The translations under genes and the position numbers were made by a program. Under the pieces are notes generated by a model that made no database searches, was not told where the DNA came from, and worked only from the letters and a program-made list of their open reading frames with translations. From Kiritimatiellota bacterium (GTDB taxonomy: Bacteria > Verrucomicrobiota > Lentisphaeria > Victivallales > JAADHT01), in the NCBI GenBank assembly GCA_013151705.1, contig JAADHT010000020.1, positions 1-9,683 of the forward strand: a stretch of 9,683 bases of DNA. The letters are read 5' to 3'. How positions within the stretch are numbered: position 1 is the stretch's first letter; each line of letters starts with the position of its first letter. Below are positions 5,592 to 9,683 of this stretch, piece after piece.

Positions 5592-7592
5592 ATGAAAAAA
5601 TCGACGAAAATCATTCTTTTCTGCGTCGCCCTCGCTGCTTTCGCGGTCAGGGTGCAGGTGTGCAGGGAACTCGCCAGCGCCGATCCACAGGTGTCCAATC
5701 CCGGTAATTACACCGACATGTGGACCTACCGTTCGCTGTCGGAGCGCATCGTCAAAGGCGAATTCAAGAAGGAATACTATTACCAGCCCTTCTATTACGC
5801 CGTTTTCCTGCCGGCCTTGAAACTCGCGTTCGGTTTCGGAATATGGCCGGTCATACTGGCGCAGTGCCTTCTTTCGGCTCTGACGGTCTGGCTTGCCGGC
5901 GCCACCGCCTCGAAACTCTGGAACGGAACCGCGGGAATCGCGGCCGCCGTTCTCGCCGCGTTGTCAACCACGCTCATCCTCTACAACGCCTTTTATTTAA
6001 TCGCCACGTTGCAGGCGTTCTGGATCGCGTTGCTGGCGTTTCTTTGCGTGAAAGCGCTTGACACCCGCGATTCACGCGCGAAATCCCTCGTCCGCCGCTC
6101 CTTTGAATGGGGCGGAATAGGATTCGTCGCGGGATTGACGATATTGACCCGTGGAAACGTCTGGTTTTTCGTTCCCGGCATTCTCGTTTCGACGGCTATC
6201 GCGGAATCCGCATTGATTTCGTCCGAAAAACCGGACGCTAAACAACGATTCAAAGCGCTCGTTCCGGCGTTCCTGTTTCTTCTTATGGTTTTGGCGACTC
6301 AAATTCCTTTCGCCTGGCGCAACACGATGATCAAGGGTTCCCTGACCGGACCATCCACCGCGGCGGGCGCTGTTTTATGTTTGGGCGACACTCCGGAATC
6401 GCCTCCCGGCGGACGCGAGGCCGGGACCGGACCGGGACCAATGGAGTATCCTGAAACCTGCAAAGCCTGGAGTTCCGAAGGCGCCACCTCATCAGCCGTC
6501 CGGCGCATATTGAGTTGGGCGGTCTCACAACCAATGGCGTTCGTCGAGCTGCAATTCAGGAAATGCCTGCTTTTTTGGGATTACCGCGAAATTCCCAACA
6601 ACATAGCCGTAGAATCGGATGGATTGCTCAGTCCGACTTTGACGAGGCTGGGGCTGCTTCCGACTATGGAACTCAAGACCCCGTTCGGACCGCGCGCGGT
6701 CATTTTCCTGAATCTTATACCATCCACCGCGGCATTGCTGATTCTAGGTCTAGCGGGAGCCCTTTTCACGCTGATCCGCGTCGCCGTTAAAATCGTCGGC
6801 AAGCGCGCTTTCCGCGTTTCCGAGGCGTTGCTGCTCTATTTCGTCGCGGCATACTGGCTTGGAACCGCGGCGTTCTACATTTTAGCGCGGTTCAGAGCTC
6901 CCGTCTTTCCTTTGCTAGCGATATTCGCGGGCGGATTCATATTCCACTCGAAAAAACTGTTTTTCCGTAATCGGCGGCTCGGAGAGAAAGCGGCGCTGGC
7001 CGCGATATTCGCGGTGTTGTTCTCTGGAGCGATCGTTTTCGCCGGATACAATCTTTACCGCGGACATTGCGAATCGACGGTGATCCGGCTCGTTCGACCG
7101 AATGGAACGGTTTCAAAACTCGACGAGTCGACATTCCTTCTGCTCGACAACGGGCCCGCCGCGTTCGGAGGCTGGAAACCTTTGAAGACGAAATCCGGTA
7201 TGACTTTGAAAAAACGTTTCGTAATTCCGGAAGCGGCGACGAGAAAAGCGACGGGAAGTATGGAACTGCGAGCGGACAGTCAAAAAACATTATTCAAAAC
7301 CACTCTGAAACTGCCTTTGGTCTGGAACTCTTCGGGGACGACCGAGATCGTCGTCAACGGAAAGTCTTTTCACATCTCCGCTCCATCCAGGCCGCGCCGC
7401 GAAACCCGCGAATTCGAAATACCGCTTCCCAAAGACGGCATAGTGGAAATATCGTTCCGCGGGATTGACGGGGAGTTGTACCTGTTTCTCGACGGACAAC
7501 GAGACTATTCGCGAACAGCGTTGAACGGAGACAAAATCGATTCCGAGCTTGTCGCCAGCCTAGTGATAAAAGAAACAAGAGCTGACAACTAG
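5592..7592 (+). CDS. GT-C fold membrane glycosyltransferase (PMT/ArnT-like) with C-terminal beta-rich domain
   Basis: This 666-residue protein resembles the family 39/83 type glycosyltransferases, which move a sugar from a polyprenyl-phosphate donor to an acceptor on the outer face of the inner membrane. The N-terminal segment (5-23) is followed by an outward loop with TDMWTY (41-46). D42 is in the place of the catalytic or metal-binding acid. YYQPFYY (63-69) follows, then hydrophobic segments at about 83-105, 110-130, 131-153, 172-198 and 222-240. A large outer loop (243-365) starts with RN (243-244) and holds a Gly/Pro-rich stretch (270-285). More segments lie at 371-394, 410-450 (with ARFRAPVFP, the family's R-x-R-x-P motif) and 466-485. 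Residues 490-666 look soluble and beta-strand rich, perhaps carbohydrate-binding. The start has no clear ribosome site. The stop codon touches the next start. Acceptor and sugar are unknown. Confidence 0.85.
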   Translation: MKKSTKIILFCVALAAFAVRVQVCRELASADPQVSNPGNYTDMWTYRSLSERIVKGEFKKEYYYQPFYYAVFLPALKLAFGFGIWPVILAQCLLSALTVWLAGATASKLWNGTAGIAAAVLAALSTTLILYNAFYLIATLQAFWIALLAFLCVKALDTRDSRAKSLVRRSFEWGGIGFVAGLTILTRGNVWFFVPGILVSTAIAESALISSEKPDAKQRFKALVPAFLFLLMVLATQIPFAWRNTMIKGSLTGPSTAAGAVLCLGDTPESPPGGREAGTGPGPMEYPETCKAWSSEGATSSAVRRILSWAVSQPMAFVELQFRKCLLFWDYREIPNNIAVESDGLLSPTLTRLGLLPTMELKTPFGPRAVIFLNLIPSTAALLILGLAGALFTLIRVAVKIVGKRAFRVSEALLLYFVAAYWLGTAAFYILARFRAPVFPLLAIFAGGFIFHSKKLFFRNRRLGEKAALAAIFAVLFSGAIVFAGYNLYRGHCESTVIRLVRPNGTVSKLDESTFLLLDNGPAAFGGWKPLKTKSGMTLKKRFVIPEAATRKATGSMELRADSQKTLFKTTLKLPLVWNSSGTTEIVVNGKSFHISAPSRPRRETREFEIPLPKDGIVEISFRGIDGELYLFLDGQRDYSRTALNGDKIDSELVASLVIKETRADN

Positions 7593-9212
7593 ATGATCAC
7601 AAGCATTACTCCAACCAACGACAATCCAAAAACCTGGAAAACAGGTCTCGTCCGCCATCCGATTCTTGTTTTAAGCGTCTTTCCGGTTATCGGAATGCTC
7701 ATCCTATACTGGAGTATGGAGAGATGGGGAATATCATGCTCCTTCGACACCAGCGCCTACCTACTCACCGCAGAAAATTTTCTACAAGGAAAAGGGGTTG
7801 ACATATTGCTCTCCACGGGCAAAGTGATTCCACAAATGCATTATCCGCCGTTGTATTCGATGTTTCTTTCAGTTTTCATGTGGATGGGAATGGACAGGCT
7901 GGCGGCCCCGATGTGCTTGAGCGTCATATTGTTCGGAGCCAACATATCGATGGTGTCGCTGATAGTTTACGACAACACACGTTCCCCGCGATTCGCTGTT
8001 CTGGCCTCCTTTCTCGCTCTGACGTCGAATATTCTCGTTTACATTCACACCATCGCGATGTCGGAGGCGCTTTTCATCTTCCTTGGTCTGTCGGGAATCC
8101 ATTTCACAGTGTCATACGCGCGGAAACGAAAACCCTCTCATCTGATATTCGGCGCCATCTGTTACGCCTTGGCGTTCCTGACAAGACATGCGGGGTTAGC
8201 TTTTATAGCGGCGGGAGCACTCACCATACTTATATACGATCGCCATAGAATAAAAAAAGCGGTTCGCGACAGCTTGTTCCTGACAACTCTCGGAATCGCT
8301 CCGACTTTATTATGGATACTGGTCCACTTATCAAGTTTTACAGCCTATCTCGAATCCGGAGGCAGAACCATCAAATGGCATATGCTCGGGTTGACAAGAC
8401 CATTATCGTTGGCCAATACAGCCGTTCAATGGTTGCTTCCAGGGAAAGTCCCATTTCAAATAAGAATGATTTTCGCCACCGCTCTTTTGACGACGGCTAT
8501 GTATATTCTCATATCGTACAGGAAAATTCTAAGAAAAGTCATTTCAGAATGTCTGAATGACGCGGATTCCGCGGTTTTCACGGCGTTTGCGGGATTTCTG
8601 CTTTTCTACGCGGCGCTTCTGCTCTTTTCCATTTTGCTGGTCGACGCGTTCATTCCACTCGACACCAGAATCCTATCGCCAGCGTATGTCGCGTTTTTGG
8701 TGTTGGCGCTCTGTTTGTTGAATAAGATCCCCGCCAAAACCTGGCGGAAACCGCTTTTCCGATGCCTCATCATCGGCGGCATAGCGTGTTTTTCACTGGT
8801 ATCGACGGTGCGGTCAATCAATTATTTGCTGATATTGCGGGAGAATGGCGGCGGTTGCACACGCGCTGAACTGCGAAATTCCAGAATCATCGCCTATCTG
8901 CGGACTCTGCCCGAAAACACTGTGGTCTACGCCAACGATCCGGCTCCCATCTACCTCCTGACCGGGAAACGGGCTGATTTCCTGCCGAACAAAAAAAGTC
9001 CGTTCACGAAAACTCCAAATCCGAATTTCCGCAAACAGATGGAAACGCTTGAGAATCAATTGGAGAAAAAATCGGCGGTAGTGGTGTGTTTCAAGGACGG
9101 AGTCCACAAATTCATGACGGGATATTGCATAAAAGAAGCGGAACTACGCACGGAGATTTCTCTTAAAAACATTCTAAAAACGCGGGACGGCAACGTCTAC
9201 GTAAGGCGATGA
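7593..9212 (+). CDS. GT-C fold membrane glycosyltransferase-like protein
   Basis: This 539-residue polytopic membrane protein is of the same broad GT-C class as its upstream neighbour but clearly a different subfamily. After the first membrane segment (about 22-42) comes SFDTSAYL (50-57), with D52 as the likely catalytic acid, and the loop motif HYPPLYS (83-89). Hydrophobic segments follow at about 95-125, 133-150, 155-173, 184-215, 226-248, 290-308, 328-352, 362-378 and 390-412. LDTRILSPAY (356-365) matches the R-x-L-x-P type motif near the end of the membrane domain. Residues 420-539 are soluble, with a possible coiled stretch at 478-492. The ATG directly follows the upstream TAG, so translation is probably coupled; no independent ribosome site is clear. 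The tandem arrangement suggests both act on the same surface glycan or glycoprotein. Specificity cannot be inferred, and a non-enzymatic membrane role is possible. Confidence 0.82.
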   Translation: MITSITPTNDNPKTWKTGLVRHPILVLSVFPVIGMLILYWSMERWGISCSFDTSAYLLTAENFLQGKGVDILLSTGKVIPQMHYPPLYSMFLSVFMWMGMDRLAAPMCLSVILFGANISMVSLIVYDNTRSPRFAVLASFLALTSNILVYIHTIAMSEALFIFLGLSGIHFTVSYARKRKPSHLIFGAICYALAFLTRHAGLAFIAAGALTILIYDRHRIKKAVRDSLFLTTLGIAPTLLWILVHLSSFTAYLESGGRTIKWHMLGLTRPLSLANTAVQWLLPGKVPFQIRMIFATALLTTAMYILISYRKILRKVISECLNDADSAVFTAFAGFLLFYAALLLFSILLVDAFIPLDTRILSPAYVAFLVLALCLLNKIPAKTWRKPLFRCLIIGGIACFSLVSTVRSINYLLILRENGGGCTRAELRNSRIIAYLRTLPENTVVYANDPAPIYLLTGKRADFLPNKKSPFTKTPNPNFRKQMETLENQLEKKSAVVVCFKDGVHKFMTGYCIKEAELRTEISLKNILKTRDGNVYVRR

Positions 9213-9339
9213 TGGTTTTTATTGCATGATGCAGTCTCGCAGCCATGAAGTTTTTCTGGAAGACGCGCCTCGTCCACTGTAACCCAAAGGGCGGTGCTCC
9301 GCATAGGCCGACCGGAGATAATCAAAGTAGAAATCAGAT

Positions 9340-9657
9340 TCATCCATGGCGAAACATAGAGCCGTGCGGTTCGCATTTTGGGCAGTTGAGCTTTTTCCCG
9401 AAAAGACAAGCGATGGCAGCCACGGGATAGAGGTAAATCCGCAGATCCGCCATGGCTATCGGGTAGAGCAGACCGACAACAGTCAAAACGAGCATGTATT
9501 TCGAATACACGCCCCCTCCAAACAGCCCGACCATCATCAACACAACAGGAAATTTGACAGCCAAAAGATAAACCTTCAAAATGCCGATCTGCGTCAGACA
9601 TTTCGCCCCGCCGCAAAGCGGACATTTCAAACCAGACTGTGCCGCGTTGTTATTCAT
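9340..9657 (-). CDS. Small membrane protein with cysteine pairs flanking a hydrophobic hairpin
   Basis: I do not recognise this 105-residue protein. It begins with a short polar stretch, then CPLCGGAKC (C12, C15, C20), a hydrophobic core with two or three membrane segments (about 36-52, 54-70, 73-87), and ends with NCPKC (C92, C95) and a short tail. Two CxxC knuckles at opposite ends of a membrane hairpin could meet to bind one zinc if the protein has an even number of membrane passes. Bacterial proteins of this kind are usually uncharacterised; an older idea would be a PqiA-like or zinc-ribbon membrane adaptor, but the resemblance is weak. A longer overlapping frame on the same strand lacks this structure, so this one is preferred. 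The ATG at 9657 has only a weak AGAG upstream. It converges on the second glycosyltransferase with a 127-base gap holding no clear terminator. Confidence 0.7.
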   Translation of the reverse strand: MNNNAAQSGLKCPLCGGAKCLTQIGILKVYLLAVKFPVVLMMVGLFGGGVYSKYMLVLTVVGLLYPIAMADLRIYLYPVAAIACLFGKKLNCPKCEPHGSMFRHG

Positions 9658-9683
9658 ACGTTCTCTACTTGGCTCAAACGTTC

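Noticed and set aside
9224..9234. Near-palindrome TGCATGATGCA after the second glycosyltransferase
   Set aside because: It is too short and AT-balanced, has no T-run after it, and does not make a credible terminator or binding site.
9197..9625. 142-codon minus-strand frame overlapping the small cysteine-pair protein
   Set aside because: It is longer but has no hydrophobic segments or ordered motifs, while the overlapping 105-residue frame has paired CxxC motifs and membrane segments. It also runs into the end of the glycosyltransferase gene.
1..9683. CRISPR array, mobile element, defence island, tRNA or rRNA
   Set aside because: I looked for regularly spaced repeats, terminal inverted repeats, transposase or integrase motifs, nuclease/toxin signatures and structural RNA patterns on both strands and found none.

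Overview
The window looks like ordinary chromosomal sequence of moderate GC from a Gram-negative-type bacterium. A Hanks-type kinase with a zinc ribbon, a STAS-receiver pair, GT-C glycosyltransferases and often weak Shine-Dalgarno signals would fit the PVC group (Lentisphaerota/Kiritimatiellota-like). This is an impression from protein style, not a marker-gene result, and I hold it loosely. I see no rRNA, tRNA, CRISPR array, integrase, transposase or phage gene.

Layout. The left part (1-3625) is all on the minus strand. Reading in the direction of transcription, from right to left: a STAS-domain protein (3625-3326) and a stand-alone receiver protein (3324-2911) sit one base apart and form a small signalling operon. 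Next come a six-segment membrane protein of unknown function (2690-2142) and, 23 bases on, a ROK-family sugar kinase (2118-1168). After a 236-base gap comes a serine/threonine protein kinase (931 to beyond base 1) with an acidic/proline-rich N-terminus and a four-cysteine zinc ribbon; the window edge cuts it in the activation-segment/helix-F region.

A 336-base divergent intergenic region (3626-3961) separates this from the plus-strand genes. It carries a candidate promoter for the STAS operon. The plus-strand genes are a beta-ketoacyl-ACP synthase-like enzyme (3962-5215), a 3'-truncated esterase/hydrolase remnant (5238-5564), and two large membrane GT-C type glycosyltransferase-like proteins (5592-7592 and 7593-9212) whose stop and start codons touch. 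At the right end a small minus-strand protein with cysteine pairs on both sides of a membrane hairpin (9657-9340) converges on the second glycosyltransferase.

How the genes may work together. The left half is mostly signalling (STAS, receiver, Ser/Thr kinase) mixed with a sugar kinase. The right half suggests envelope glycan or lipid work (condensing enzyme plus two polyprenyl-phosphate-sugar-dependent type transferases). No acyl carrier protein, histidine kinase, anti-sigma kinase or PP2C phosphatase is present, so each set lacks partners here. I do not see a clearly new multi-gene system. The points most worth checking are the orphan STAS-receiver pair, the orphan ketosynthase with an altered C-terminal loop, the truncated hydrolase, the tandem GT-C pair, and the split cysteine-pair membrane protein.
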